Origin: Rhodoferax saidenbachensis
GTDB taxonomy: Bacteria; Pseudomonadota; Gammaproteobacteria; Burkholderiales; Burkholderiaceae_C
Direction: 5' to 3'
Length of the DNA stretch: 64,000 nt
Assembly: GCF_001955715.1 (NCBI RefSeq)
Contig: NZ_CP019239.1
Coordinates: 3,844,001 to 3,908,000 of the forward strand
Shown: positions 39,642 to 49,058 of the stretch, piece after piece
Layout: each line of letters starts with the position of its first letter
Numbering within the stretch: the first letter of the stretch is position 1
Program-made: the position numbers and the translations under genes
Notes under the pieces: generated by a model
Database searches by the model: none
Seen by the model: the letters and a program-made list of their open reading frames with translations, nothing else
What the model was told of the DNA's origin: nothing

Positions 39642-39763
39642 GAATACCTTCCAATTTGTCACAAATCGATTGATATTCTTCCATATAGTGGCCGCCAAAG
39701 GATGGAATAAAGTACGTATATCGGTTTTCAGACCCTCCGTTTTCTCTTTTTTCAAAGGCAACC

Positions 39764-42004
39764 ATGTCTATAAACGCTTCCACCCCACGCACCGCCGCGC
39801 ACCGCCTGCAAGTGGCCACGGTGCTGCACCAGTTCATTGAAACCAAGGTGTTGCCCGGCACCGGCATAACACCCGAAGCGTTCTGGAAAGGTTTTGACGC
39901 CATCGTGGCCGACCTGGCACCCAAGAACATTGCGCTGCTGGCTGAACGCGACCGCCTGCAGACCGAGCTGGACACCTGGCACAAGGCCAACCCCGGCCCC
40001 ATCACCAACATGCCCGCCTACAAGGCCTTTCTGGAAAAGATCGGCTACCTGGTGCCCGTGCCCAAGAAGGTGAAGATCACCACGTCCAATGTGGACGCCG
40101 AGCTGGCCAAACAAGCCGGCCCGCAACTGGTGGTGCCCGTGCTCAACGCGCGCTATGCACTGAACGCGGCCAACGCACGCTGGGGCTCGCTGTACGACGC
40201 GCTGTATGGCACCGATGTGATCTCCACAGACAACGGCCAGGAGAAAGTCGGCCCCAAGGGCTACAACCCCAAGCGCGGCAAGAAGGTCATCGAATACGCA
40301 CGCCACGTGCTGGACCGCACCGTGCCGCTGAAGAAGGGCTCGCACGTGGGCTCCACCGGCTACGCCATCAAGGGCGGCGACCTGATCGTCACGTTGAAGG
40401 ACGGCAGCACCTCCAAGCTGGACAACAAGTCGCAATTCATTGGTTACCAGGGCGACGCCAAGGCGCCGTCTTCCGTGCTGCTGCAGCACAACGGCCTGCA
40501 CCTGGACATCATCATCAACCGCGCCACCCCCATCGGCAAGAGCGATGCGGCTGGCGTCTCCGACCTGGTGCTGGAAGCGGCGCTGTCCACCATCCTCGAT
40601 CTGGAAGACTCCGTGGCCGTGGTCGATGCGGACGACAAGGTCGTGGCCTACAGCAACTGGCTGGGCATCCTGAACGGCACGCTGACCGAATCGTTTGACA
40701 AGGGTGGCAAGACACTCACACGCGGCCTCAATACCGACCGCATCTACACCGCGCCCAATGGCAAGAAGACCGTCACGCTGCACGGCCGATCGCTGATGTT
40801 TGTGCGCAATGTGGGCCACCTGATGACCAACCCCGCCATCACCTACACCGCGGCAGATGGCAAGACGCGCGAAATCCCCGAAGGCATTCTGGACGCCGTG
40901 GTCACCACCACCATCGCGCTGCACGACCTGCAACGCGGCCAGAAGGGCGCGCCCAAAGACCAGATCCGCAACTCACGCAAGGGTTCGGTCTACATCGTCA
41001 AACCCAAGATGCACGGCCCTGCCGAAGTCGCCTTTGCCGACGAGCTGTTCACGCGTGTGGAGAAGATGCTGGGCCTCAAGGACAGCACCGTCAAGCTCGG
41101 CATCATGGACGAAGAACGCCGCACGTCGGTGAACCTGAAAGCCTGTATCGCCGCCGCCTCCAGCCGCGTGGCCTTCATCAACACCGGCTTCCTGGACCGC
41201 ACCGGCGACGAGATGCACACCGCCATGTTGGCCGGCCCCATGATCCGCAAGGGCGACATGAAAACCAGCGCCTGGATTCAGGCCTACGAGAAAAGCAATG
41301 TGCTGGTCGGCCTGTCCTGCGGCCTGCGCGGCAAGGCGCAGATCGGCAAGGGCATGTGGGCCATGCCCGACCTCATGAAGGCCATGCTGGAGCAGAAGAT
41401 TGCCCACCCCAAGGCCGGCGCCAACACCGCCTGGGTGCCCAGCCCCACCGGCGCCACACTGCACGCGCTGCACTACCACCAGGTGCTGGTGTCTGACGTG
41501 CAAAAGGGTCTGGAGAAAACCAAGTACGACAAGGTGCGCGAAGAGCTGCTCAACGGCCTGCTGCAAATCCCCGTGACCGCCACGCCCAACTGGACGGCGG
41601 CCGAGAAACAGCAGGAGCTGGACAACAACGCGCAAGGCATTCTGGGTTACGTGGTGCGCTGGGTCGACCAGGGCGTGGGCTGCTCCAAGGTGCCCGACAT
41701 CCACAACGTCGGCCTGATGGAAGACCGCGCCACGCTGCGCATCAGCAGCCAGCACATGGCCAACTGGCTGCACCACGGTGTCGTCACCAAGGCGCAGATC
41801 ACCGAAACCTTCGAACGCATGGCTGCTGTGGTGGACAAGCAGAACGCCGGTGACAAGCTTTACAAGAACATGGCCGGTAACTTCACCACCTCATCCGCTT
41901 ACAAGGCGGCGACGGAGCTGGTGTTCAAGGGCCTCGCACAACCCAGTGGTTACACCGAACCCTTGCTGCATGCATGGCGGTTGAAGGTGAAGGCGGCGGC
42001 GTAA
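39764..42004 (+). CDS. glcB: Malate synthase G
   Basis: 746-residue malate synthase G, condensing glyoxylate with acetyl-CoA in the glyoxylate cycle, slightly longer than usual (about 720-730). The core has [20 protein letters not shown] near 283, [17 protein letters not shown] near 413 and [18 protein letters not shown] near 446 with the active-site Asp and Arg. The C terminus ends LKVKAAA. A second, partial copy of its last 57 codons lies at 42797-42967. No glc or aceA genes are adjacent. Confidence 0.97.
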   Translation: MSINASTPRTAAHRLQVATVLHQFIETKVLPGTGITPEAFWKGFDAIVADLAPKNIALLAERDRLQTELDTWHKANPGPITNMPAYKAFLEKIGYLVPVPKKVKITTSNVDAELAKQAGPQLVVPVLNARYALNAANARWGSLYDALYGTDVISTDNGQEKVGPKGYNPKRGKKVIEYARHVLDRTVPLKKGSHVGSTGYAIKGGDLIVTLKDGSTSKLDNKSQFIGYQGDAKAPSSVLLQHNGLHLDIIINRATPIGKSDAAGVSDLVLEAALSTILDLEDSVAVVDADDKVVAYSNWLGILNGTLTESFDKGGKTLTRGLNTDRIYTAPNGKKTVTLHGRSLMFVRNVGHLMTNPAITYTAADGKTREIPEGILDAVVTTTIALHDLQRGQKGAPKDQIRNSRKGSVYIVKPKMHGPAEVAFADELFTRVEKMLGLKDSTVKLGIMDEERRTSVNLKACIAAASSRVAFINTGFLDRTGDEMHTAMLAGPMIRKGDMKTSAWIQAYEKSNVLVGLSCGLRGKAQIGKGMWAMPDLMKAMLEQKIAHPKAGANTAWVPSPTGATLHALHYHQVLVSDVQKGLEKTKYDKVREELLNGLLQIPVTATPNWTAAEKQQELDNNAQGILGYVVRWVDQGVGCSKVPDIHNVGLMEDRATLRISSQHMANWLHHGVVTKAQITETFERMAAVVDKQNAGDKLYKNMAGNFTTSSAYKAATELVFKGLAQPSGYTEPLLHAWRLKVKAAA

Positions 42005-42056
42005 GCCGCTGAAAGTGCTGAATTGCCATCTGTTGGTAGCTAGTCGTTAAAGACCC

Positions 42057-42080
42057 ATGGGCTCGCAACAGCGAGCCCAT
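42057..42080. terminator. Hairpin terminator after glcB
   Basis: A 10-bp perfect stem (ATGGGCTCGC / GCGAGCCCAT) with an AACA loop. It is followed on the plus strand by TACATTTCATTT, a weak T-rich tail. It lies between convergent glcB and the secreted-protein gene and may serve both. Confidence 0.6.
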
Positions 42081-42117
42081 TACATTTCATTTCACCGAAT
42101 CCATCGCCACACTCTGG

Positions 42118-42660
42118 TCACTTCGGATTTTTCTGGAAATCGCTTGCGATCCTTTGCAGCTCAGAGGCGTATTCCTTGTATGCCGGTGAACTAACCGCAA
42201 CTGCAGACTCCATCCTCATCATCGTTTCCTGTGTGAGTCCAATCACCACATATTGCAGGCTACGGCCCTCCAATGAAGAGTAAAAAGTGATTGCTGCACG
42301 TAGTTCTTGCTTCGACAAACGATTGGCAAAGTTGCTGGCAAGGAAGTCCAACATACTGTCCGCCGACCATACACGGCAGAGACTCAAGCGATAAGCTTTG
42401 AATGCCGCTTCCACTCTCGGCCAATAGACTGATTTTGGAGTAATACCGCCCAATTGATTTGGGTTCATTTCCACTAATTTCTTAGGGTCCCAATTGGAGC
42501 CTTCTGGGCGAGTGCACATGCTCCCGGAACGTTCGTAGGATTCACGATAACCCATCAACTCCACCAATTGACGCCCCATTTCAAGCCGTTCGGCCGCTGG
42601 ATCGGCATAGGCGGATACCGAAAGCAATAAAGTGAGAAAAATAAACGTAAAGCAACGCAT
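42118..42660 (-). CDS. Small secreted DUF2059-like protein
   Basis: 180-residue protein with a Sec signal peptide (MRCFTFIFLTLLLSVSAYA, cleavage about 19/20), so probably periplasmic. The mature part is mostly helical. NRLSKQELRAAITFYSSLEGRS near 125 resembles the DUF2059 core, and LVELMGYRESYERSG near 33 matches its N-terminal part. The function is unknown. It is less GC-rich than the genes around it and lies between glcB and the detached glcB 3' end, which suggests arrival by insertion. Confidence 0.7.
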   Translation of the reverse strand: MRCFTFIFLTLLLSVSAYADPAAERLEMGRQLVELMGYRESYERSGSMCTRPEGSNWDPKKLVEMNPNQLGGITPKSVYWPRVEAAFKAYRLSLCRVWSADSMLDFLASNFANRLSKQELRAAITFYSSLEGRSLQYVVIGLTQETMMRMESAVAVSSPAYKEYASELQRIASDFQKNPK

Positions 42661-42796
42661 CTGGAATTCTCGATAGGTTATGGGAATAAATCTACGACCG
42701 TATGAAGTTAGCAAACATGAGCAAAGTATGGCGCGATTCTGTGCCAAGGAAAATCGCGTCACCACCCGCATCAGCAGGCGGAGGAGGCCCACCAAG

Positions 42797-42967
42797 ATGG
42801 ACAAGCAAAACGCCGGCGACAAGCTCTACACCCCCATGGTGGGTGACTTCAAGGGCGCGGCCTACAAGTCAGCGACGAAGCTGGTGTTCAAGGGCCTGGC
42901 ACAACCCAGCGGCTACACCGAACCACTGCTGCATGCCTGGCGGCTGAAGGTGAAGGCGGCGGCGTAA
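42797..42967 (+). pseudogene. glcB: Detached 3' fragment of malate synthase G
   Basis: 56 codons from [11 protein letters not shown] to the stop match the last 57 codons of glcB (41834-42004). By eye 46 of 57 residues are identical, with one codon deleted and most changes in one patch. The final 28 residues are identical, though silent base differences show it is not a very recent copy. Nothing upstream resembles the rest of the enzyme. It cannot encode an active protein. Confidence 0.85.
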
Positions 42968-42984
42968 GACTGCAGCGTGCGCAA

Positions 42985-43042
42985 ACGCTATTGAATTAGT
43001 AGCTGCTTGCGCATATTCCACGGGGGCTAGAGGCCCATTTGG
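42985..43042 (+). repeat. Dispersed intergenic repeat, copy E
   Basis: ACGCTATTGAATTAG, then TAGCTGCTTGCGCA, then ATTCCACGGGGGCTAGAGGC. It follows the glcB fragment and is joined to the hairpin at 43052-43089. Confidence 0.88.
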
Positions 43043-43051
43043 AATCTAACT

Positions 43052-43089
43052 CCAAGAGAAACGGCACCTTCGGGTGCCGTTTCTCTTGG
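43052..43089. promoter_or_regulatory. Perfect 17-bp hairpin with TTCG loop
   Basis: CCAAGAGAAACGGCACC and its exact complement enclose TTCG, an unusually stable tetraloop. No T run follows on either strand, so it may be an RNA stability or processing element, or a factor-dependent terminator, rather than a classical one. It adjoins repeat copy E, and a related hairpin adjoins copy F. Confidence 0.7.
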
Positions 43090-43214
43090 GGTAACCGTGT
43101 TGACGCCTTCCGGTCACTCCGGGATGGGATACTGGTGTGCAGGAGAGTTGGAATACCAGGCCGCAACCGGCGCCTGGAAATACCAACCGTATTCGTCTGC
43201 AACAGGGAGGATGC

Positions 43215-44190
43215 ATGCATCAACACCGCACGGAAATTCTGGACTGGATAACGCAAGGCCGATTGCGCCCCGAAAACTGGGCCGCCGCTTTGTGCCTGGC
43301 GGGCGCCACACCGGACACCAAAGACTGGCGCAAATTTCTGGACCAGCTCACGTTGTGGCTGGGCACGACATTCTGCGCCGTCGCGGTCATTTTCTTCTTT
43401 GCCTACAACTGGGCAGAGATGGGGCGTTTTGCCAAGTTCGGTCTGGTTGAAATTCTCATCGTTGGCGGGTTGGTCATGTACTGCCGGCTGGATACCGAGC
43501 GCCCAGCGGGCAAGGCCACGCTGCTTCTGGCCACCTTGCTGGTGGGCGCCCTGTTGGCGCTGGTGGTGCAAACCTACCAGACCGGTGCCGATACCTATGA
43601 GCTGTTTGCCGTGTGGGCCGCCGCCGTGCTGGTCTGGGTGCTGATTGCCCGCCTGGCGGCGTTATGGTTGTTGTGGCTAGCCCTGGTCAACCTCGCCGTC
43701 CATTTGTATTCACAAACCTTCGGTGGCCTCTGGGGCATGCATGTTCCATGCCGAGGAACAGATATGGACGTTCTTCATCCTGAATACCGGTGCACTGATT
43801 CTTTGGGAGGCAGCCGCCCGCAGTGGCGCCACCTGGCTGAATGAACGCTGGTCCCTGCGTATCCTGGGGACGGCCAGCGGCGCGTTGGTGACGACGCTGA
43901 TGCTGTGGGCGATTTTTGACGCCCCCCATGACCGCGGCGCCTATGCCACAGCGGCCTACATCGGTTGGATGGTGGTGGCGTATCTCTACTACCGGCACGT
44001 GGTGCCCGACCTGTTCATGCTGGCGGGCGGCGTGTTGAGTGCAGTCATCGTCATCACCAGCTTTCTGGCGAGCAACATCCTCGACCACGGCAGTGCCGGC
44101 GGGTTCTTGCTGATCTGCCTGGTGGTCATCGGCCTGTCGGCGCTGGGTGGCGTCTGGCTGAAGTCCGTAGCAAACGGGGAGCGCGCATGA
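43215..44190 (+). pseudogene. DUF2157 membrane protein gene with a frameshift
   Basis: The first frame (43215-43844) encodes MHQHRTEILDWITQGRL and several membrane helices up to QTFGGLWGM, then turns into unrelated sequence. The next frame continues with FHAEEQIWTFFILNTGALILWE and more helices to 44190. The switch lies at about 43729-43736 (GGCATGCATG), where one extra base would explain it. AGGGAGG precedes the start. DUF2157 proteins are multi-helix membrane proteins of unknown function. The gene overlaps the DUF4401 start by four bases. A sequencing error is possible. Confidence 0.8.
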
Positions 44191-45284
44191 GCAGCAAACA
44201 ACACGTGATGGACCGCGCGCAGTTGTGGGAGCAGTTGCAGGTGCACGGCCTCGCCGAGGGGGATTTGCCGCCGGTCAATGCGGGGACTTCATCCTGGCAC
44301 ATCCGGTTGATGCAAAGCATTGCCGGATGGATAGGCGCCTTGTTCTTGCTGGGCTGCGTGGGCATGGGGTTGGCTTTTGTGATCGACAGCGCTGTTGCCG
44401 CCTTGGTGGTTGGCGCCATCGGTTGCCTGGCTGCTTACGCCATATTTCGCGTGGCGCGTGACAACGATTTTGCGACGCAGTTCGGGCTGGCCATCAGTCT
44501 GGCGGCCCAGGCGATTTTTGTTTTCGGACTGTTCAAGCAGTTTGAATTTGGAACGTCAGCGCTCTATGCGCTGGTGCTCGTGTTTGAAGTCACCCTGGTG
44601 GTCCTGGTACCGAACTTCATTCACCGCGTATTGACCACCGCCACAGCGGCGCTGGCACTGTGGTACCTGCTGAACAGTCTGGGGCTGTACGGCATTGCCT
44701 CGGGCATCCTGACGGGTGGACTTGCATGGGTATGGCTGGATCCGCGGCGCTGGGCGGGCAACGGCGCGCTGTGGCGACCCATTGGTTACGGGATTTTGCT
44801 GGCACTGCTGCAGATCGAAAGCATGCGGCTGTTTGGCTGGAGCATGCTGTTGTGGTCCTCCGCGGAGGGGAACGATTGGTGGATGCGCTATGGCTGGTGG
44901 ATCGGCACAGCATTAACAACCGCCGTTCTGTTGTGGTCCGCCACACGCATGCTGGCGCAACAAGACATTGCAGCCACCAGCAAAGCGGGGCTGGCCGCGG
45001 TGGGCGCCATACTTTTGCTGAGTGTGTTGTCCCTGAAGGCGCCGGGCATCGCCACGGCGGTGCTGATTCTGCTGCTCGGGTTTACAACCGGCAACCGCAT
45101 CCTGATGGGCGTGGGTCTTTTTGCACTGCTCGCGTTTGTCTCGCGGTATTACTACTACATGCAAACCACCTTGCTGCTGAAGTCTGCGGTACTGGCGGTT
45201 AGCGGCGGCCTGCTGCTCGGCGCACGCCTGGTGCTGCACCGTGTTTTCCCCGCAACCCCTGAAACGGAGGCATCCCATGCGTAA
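44187..45284 (+). CDS. DUF4401 family membrane protein
   Basis: 365-residue integral membrane protein with about ten hydrophobic helices and a short cytoplasmic N terminus (MSSKQHVMDRAQLWEQL). The layout and its place between DUF2157 and GDYXXLXY genes mark it as DUF4401. The function is unknown; the three families recur together and may form one membrane complex. The ATG overlaps the stop of the preceding gene (ATGA). The end overlaps the next gene by eight bases. Confidence 0.85.
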   Translation: MSSKQHVMDRAQLWEQLQVHGLAEGDLPPVNAGTSSWHIRLMQSIAGWIGALFLLGCVGMGLAFVIDSAVAALVVGAIGCLAAYAIFRVARDNDFATQFGLAISLAAQAIFVFGLFKQFEFGTSALYALVLVFEVTLVVLVPNFIHRVLTTATAALALWYLLNSLGLYGIASGILTGGLAWVWLDPRRWAGNGALWRPIGYGILLALLQIESMRLFGWSMLLWSSAEGNDWWMRYGWWIGTALTTAVLLWSATRMLAQQDIAATSKAGLAAVGAILLLSVLSLKAPGIATAVLILLLGFTTGNRILMGVGLFALLAFVSRYYYYMQTTLLLKSAVLAVSGGLLLGARLVLHRVFPATPETEASHA

Positions 45285-45771
45285 ATGGATTGCCGTTATT
45301 GCAGGGGCGCTGGTGCTGCTGGCTGTTAACTTCAGCATTTACCAGCGTGAACAACTGCTGTCCGAAGGCCGTGTTGTGTTGCTGGAGCTTGCGCCGGTCG
45401 ATCCGCGTTCGCTCATGCAGGGCGATTACATGGCACTGCGTTTCAAGGTTGCCGACGAGGCGTTGGGGCGCCAGACCAATACGCCCTTGCACGATGGTCA
45501 CATCGTTGTGACGCTGGACCAGAATGGCGTGGGCAGCTTCACGCGCCTGGACCACGGGGCAGCCACCGCTGCCCAGGAGGTGCGTTTGCGCTACCGAATT
45601 CGCAATGAACAGGCGAAGTTCGCGACCAATGCGTTTTTCTTCCAGGAAGGCCACGCACAGCAGTATGAAGTCGCACGGTATGGCGAGTTCCGCGTGGCGA
45701 AAAATGGCGACATGATCCTGACAGCCATGCGCGGTGCAGACCTCAAAACCCTGGGGCCACCCACTCCATAA
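45277..45771 (+). CDS. GDYXXLXY domain protein
   Basis: 164-residue protein with one N-terminal membrane anchor (about 5-20) and a periplasmic domain with the family motif GDYMALRF near residue 48. The start at MRKWIAVI has CGGAGG seven bases upstream. It is the third gene of the DUF2157-DUF4401-GDYXXLXY set and is followed by an intrinsic terminator. The function is unknown. Confidence 0.88.
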   Translation: MRKWIAVIAGALVLLAVNFSIYQREQLLSEGRVVLLELAPVDPRSLMQGDYMALRFKVADEALGRQTNTPLHDGHIVVTLDQNGVGSFTRLDHGAATAAQEVRLRYRIRNEQAKFATNAFFFQEGHAQQYEVARYGEFRVAKNGDMILTAMRGADLKTLGPPTP

Positions 45772-45786
45772 ACTTGCCTCACGCAG

Positions 45787-45820
45787 CGCCGGGAGTCGTT
45801 ATGGCTCCCGGCGTTTTTTT
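45787..45820 (+). terminator. Intrinsic terminator of the DUF2157-DUF4401-GDYXXLXY operon
   Basis: A 9-bp stem (CGCCGGGAG / CTCCCGGCG) followed by seven T. It lies between convergent genes, 15 bases after the GDYXXLXY stop. Confidence 0.9.
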
Positions 45821-45828
45821 GTGGGCGC

Positions 45829-47463
45829 TTATTGGCGCTCCTGCACTTCGACATCTTTGGGATGGCGGATGGTGTGTTCTGCGCTGAACTGTGCAGTGCC
45901 TCCGGCGGGCAGCGCTTGCCGCCAGGCCACGGTGCCAGGGTTGCTGTCCCAGGCCAGATCAGTGGGCTGGGGTTGGTAGCGCGATTCGACCTCGATTTTC
46001 TCGTTGCGCGAGATGGGCGCTGCGTGCAACACCTGCAGCGCAATCGCCGCTTTGTGGCGGTTCTCCACGGTGTAGGCGTAGCGGGTGCGGCGCTCGGTAC
46101 GTGCACCGGTAAAGCCGGCGCTACCCGTCAAATCCTGCACCGGCAGCGCGCGCACGGTCACCAGCTCATCGCGACCGAACGCCAGGCTGCTGGTGCCTGC
46201 CGCACTGGTGGCAGAGGCAAAGTCGATACGCCCGGCACCGACAAACGCGCCATCGCGGTACAGGGTGGCAGGCCCCACGGGCCACACGCCCGGTGGCGGC
46301 GCCAGTTCGGCCACCAAATACGCGGCCTCTTCCACGGCCGGCGCAGTGCGGGTGATGAGGGTGGCAGGCGCCGTGTAAGTGCCCAGCGCCAGAGTGACGC
46401 GTTGGCCGTTGGACGGCACGGTGATGCGTTGTGGCACCGAGAACTCCGTGGCAAAACCCTTGTCCACACTGCTCACATCAAAGCTGGGCAAGGCCTCTTC
46501 GGCATTGGCGCGGCCTCGCACCATCGGCGCAGCCGCCGGCGCGACCAATGCGCTGTACATGGCAGAGCCCGCGGACTTGGCAAGCGGTTGCACCACATCC
46601 AGCGTCCAGGGACGGGGCAGGCGCCCTTGGGTGGCGCGTCCGGGTTGGCCTGTGGACAGGGTGAGTTCGACGTTGCTCCAATCCTCACCGCTGTTTTGTG
46701 CCACTAGCGCCTGGCGCTCCAGCAGCACGGTGGCTTTGCTGGCGTCCAGCGTAGCGCGGTAGGTGGGTTGCCAGCCGGTACCACGCACTTGGTAAGACAG
46801 CCGCAGTTCGGCGTCACGCTCGGTGGCCAGGTTCACCGAGACGGACACGACTTGCGCACGCTGACCCGCGGTGCGTTCGCGTTCTGCGGTCAACGGTTTC
46901 AGGGCCCGCTCCAGCGCCTCCTGTTTGCGTTGCCATTGGTGGGTGCGCAGTTGCGCGTCCTGGGCCGATTTGCGCAAGGCATCGGCGGTTGCCACGATTT
47001 GGGCGGGTGTGCCGGGCTGTACGCGGCCATTGCCGCCTTCCGGGGTGCCAGCCGTGGCGACGTTCTTGAGGTAGCCGTCCACCAGTTGCAGCCCGCTCAC
47101 TTCTGCCTTCACGGAAGCAATCTGGTCTTCCAGCTCACGGATGCGCCCATCCAGCGGGCTGGCGCACGCGGCAACGGCATCGCGCTCCTGGGTGCGCACA
47201 TGGAACTCACCCACACGCACGGCAGCGTCCGCGTTGATCTGCAAACTTTGCGCATCGAGTGATGCGGGCAAACAATCCAGCGTGATGCTGCGCGCGCCGG
47301 CCGGTACCTTGGCAACACGCTCCACGGTGGCGCTACCGGAATACACGGTTACGCGGGCAATACGCGAGTTGCCCGCGTTGTCTTGCGCATGTGCTGGCGC
47401 CAACAAGGCGCCGCACGCTACGGCGCAGGCAAGGGGAACAACACGCTGACGAAGAAAAGTCAT
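45829..47463 (-). CDS. DUF4139 domain protein (MuiA-like)
   Basis: 544-residue exported protein. The signal peptide (MTFLRQRVVPLACAVACGALLAPAHA, cleavage about 26/27) is followed by an N-terminal domain with VTVYSGSATVERVAKVPAG, a coiled-coil (IRELEDQIASVKAEVSGLQ, about 108-200) and a C-terminal beta-rich DUF4139 domain (SYQVRGTGWQPTYRATLD near 232). Such proteins are called mucoidy inhibitor A-like, but the role is not established. It is transcribed alone, convergent with the preceding operon. Confidence 0.88.
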   Translation of the reverse strand: MTFLRQRVVPLACAVACGALLAPAHAQDNAGNSRIARVTVYSGSATVERVAKVPAGARSITLDCLPASLDAQSLQINADAAVRVGEFHVRTQERDAVAACASPLDGRIRELEDQIASVKAEVSGLQLVDGYLKNVATAGTPEGGNGRVQPGTPAQIVATADALRKSAQDAQLRTHQWQRKQEALERALKPLTAERERTAGQRAQVVSVSVNLATERDAELRLSYQVRGTGWQPTYRATLDASKATVLLERQALVAQNSGEDWSNVELTLSTGQPGRATQGRLPRPWTLDVVQPLAKSAGSAMYSALVAPAAAPMVRGRANAEEALPSFDVSSVDKGFATEFSVPQRITVPSNGQRVTLALGTYTAPATLITRTAPAVEEAAYLVAELAPPPGVWPVGPATLYRDGAFVGAGRIDFASATSAAGTSSLAFGRDELVTVRALPVQDLTGSAGFTGARTERRTRYAYTVENRHKAAIALQVLHAAPISRNEKIEVESRYQPQPTDLAWDSNPGTVAWRQALPAGGTAQFSAEHTIRHPKDVEVQERQ

Positions 47464-47599
47464 AGTCACAGATGCCTCCGGTGTGGCGCAGCCCGCCCGA
47501 CGGCGCTGCAGGGAAAGGGTTATCCACAAATACTAGCAGTCCCTCCCAAGACACCCCATCGGACCACAGGCTGGCTGACGTGTGAGGTTTTGATGCGCA

Positions 47600-47657
47600 A
47601 AAACGCTATTGAATTCATAGCTTCTTGCACACAATCCACGAGGGGTGGAGGCCAATT
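47600..47657 (+). repeat. Dispersed intergenic repeat, copy F
   Basis: AAAACGCTATTGAATTCA, then TAGCTTCTTGCACA, then CACGAGGGGTGGAGGCCAATT: the most diverged full copy. It lies in the 282-base spacer between DUF4139 and the AT-rich gene. Confidence 0.8.
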
Positions 47658-47669
47658 CGCCACCTAGCT

Positions 47670-47707
47670 CAAAGAGAGACGGCACCTGAAGGCACCGTCT
47701 CTCTTTG
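47670..47707. promoter_or_regulatory. Hairpin related to the one at 43052-43089
   Basis: A 13-bp perfect stem (CAAAGAGAGACGG / CCGTCTCTCTTTG) with a 12-base loop. Stem sequence and distance from the repeat copy resemble the hairpin after copy E, including the linker pattern CTA-CTC. No T run follows. Confidence 0.6.
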
Positions 47708-47745
47708 GGTGCAACTCCAATATTCAGCAAAAGCAAGTAGCGGAT

Positions 47746-48342
47746 TTATTTTTCTTTTAATGAAAAAAAGGATGATCGCTTATTGCGCACTGGACCCTCA
47801 TTCAATACGGCCAAGGCGGACCCCAATATTGCTACCAGCATTAGGTTGTTGATATACGCGAAAGCTTGGTAGCAGCACTCTGCCTCTTCGATAGACACAG
47901 TTATGTCTTCCATGCTCTTGGGATGAATGACACGATTTCTAATCTTTAAGGCACCATCAAGGTTTTTCCAATCAACAGAGCCTAGATTCACCTGAATTGG
48001 AATTTTGTATTTTTGAAGTATCGACACGACAAGCCGTAGACCAGTTTTTAAGGGATACCCTTTCGACTTAATGTGCACCTCGCCCTTTTCACTCACAACA
48101 TACGACTCCTCTTTCAAGGCGGCCACCTCATGAAAAGCCTCTTTTTTATTTGTCACGATGTGCTCAATTAAATACATCTTTAGTTGCCAATACTGAGCTT
48201 CGATTGCAGAGTAGGTAGTCCTTACGAACTCTCTCCGATGCGCTTCAGATGGGTCGCTATCCATCCGCTCCTTTGATCGAATGACATCCTGCTGGAGGAT
48301 TTTTGAAAACTGATCAGCACCAAGGGAACGTTTCTTTCTCAC
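47746..48342 (-). CDS. AT-rich hypothetical protein with a HEPN-like motif
   Basis: 198-residue protein clearly less GC-rich than its neighbours. The start is a GTG with GGGAGGA six bases upstream, preferred to an ATG 27 codons earlier that lacks such a site. The N-terminal half is basic and helical (FSKILQQDVIRSKERM). The C-terminal half has DGALKIRNRVIHPKS (near residue 150), an R-x4-H motif like that of HEPN RNases, followed by a helix and a hydrophobic segment (LMLVAILGSALAVL). The family is not otherwise recognised. It lies beside a toxin-antitoxin pair. Confidence 0.7.
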   Translation of the reverse strand: MRKKRSLGADQFSKILQQDVIRSKERMDSDPSEAHRREFVRTTYSAIEAQYWQLKMYLIEHIVTNKKEAFHEVAALKEESYVVSEKGEVHIKSKGYPLKTGLRLVVSILQKYKIPIQVNLGSVDWKNLDGALKIRNRVIHPKSMEDITVSIEEAECCYQAFAYINNLMLVAILGSALAVLNEGPVRNKRSSFFSLKEK

Positions 48343-48426
48343 ACTAAATCCTCCCGTACGCACCAAAATTACAAAGCGTTTTAAATGAATAACGCGTCTC
48401 AAACACGCGAAGATTCCACACAATAT

Positions 48427-48723
48427 TTACGCCGCCTTCTTCAGTTTCATCTCCACCCGCATCCCCGCCGACGCCAGCATCTGTACTAGGGTGTCGATGG
48501 AGAACAGTTCTATCTTTCCGCGCACTAGGTCGGACACACGGGGCTGCGTCACCCCAAACAGCTTGGCCGCTCCGGCCTGCGTCAGTTCGTTCTTGCGAAT
48601 GTGCTCCGCGATGGCCATCATCAGTTCACTGCGCGCCTTCATGTGCGCGGCTTCTCCGGGTGTGTCTTCAATGGCGTCCCACACACTGGTGAAACGCTGG
48701 GCTTTGATCGTTTGTTTGGTCAT
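48427..48723 (-). CDS. XRE family antitoxin (HigA type)
   Basis: 98-residue DNA-binding antitoxin. The helix-turn-helix is at about 46-68 (LTQAGAAKLFGVTQPRVSDLVRG), and the N terminus (MTKQTIKAQRFTSVWDAIED) is that of short HigA-like proteins. It probably neutralises the upstream toxin and represses the operon through the inverted repeat at 49058-49093. The ATG overlaps the toxin stop by four bases. The upstream extension of the frame lies within the toxin gene and was rejected. Confidence 0.9.
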   Translation of the reverse strand: MTKQTIKAQRFTSVWDAIEDTPGEAAHMKARSELMMAIAEHIRKNELTQAGAAKLFGVTQPRVSDLVRGKIELFSIDTLVQMLASAGMRVEMKLKKAA

Positions 48724-49058
48724 TTGGTTTTCCTCGGTTTCCGGGCTAACAATTCGCTGAGTCTGGCCTTGGCCAAGTCGATATCGGTTTGCGCGGTCTT
48801 CTGGGTTTTCTTCTGAAAGCAGTGCAGCACATACACGGCCTCCGGCAATTTGGCCAGGTAGATCGTCCGCCATGCGCCCGCTTCGTCACGCACCCTGATT
48901 TCTCGCACACCAGAACCCACACTGGGCATGGGTTTCCAATCGTCAGGGTCCAGTCCCTGCTGAAGGCGGTCAATCTGATGGCCGATGGCGCGTCGGGATC
49001 CGATGGGAAACCGCCGTAATGCATCCAGCGAAGAACCCAGAAATTCGACATCTTTCAT
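48720..49058 (-). CDS. RelE/ParE-superfamily toxin (HigB / Gp49-like)
   Basis: 112-residue toxin of the phage Gp49-like (DUF891) group. It has SSLDALRRFPIGSRRAIGHQIDRLQ, the central GVREIRVRDEAGAWRTIYLA and LPEAVYVLHCFQKKTQKT, the core of mRNA-cleaving RelE-fold toxins. The toxin gene comes first, as in higBA. The start MKDVEFLGSS lies inside the left arm of the palindrome. It is followed by the coupled antitoxin gene. Confidence 0.9.
   Translation of the reverse strand: MKDVEFLGSSLDALRRFPIGSRRAIGHQIDRLQQGLDPDDWKPMPSVGSGVREIRVRDEAGAWRTIYLAKLPEAVYVLHCFQKKTQKTAQTDIDLAKARLSELLARKPRKTK

Noticed and set aside
42004..42967. Site-specific integrative element at the glcB end
   Set aside because: No integrase and no matching direct repeat at the junctions beyond the coding similarity; decayed duplication is simpler.
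43052..43089. Hairpin as a classical intrinsic terminator
   Set aside because: No T run follows on either strand, so it is listed as a structural element instead.
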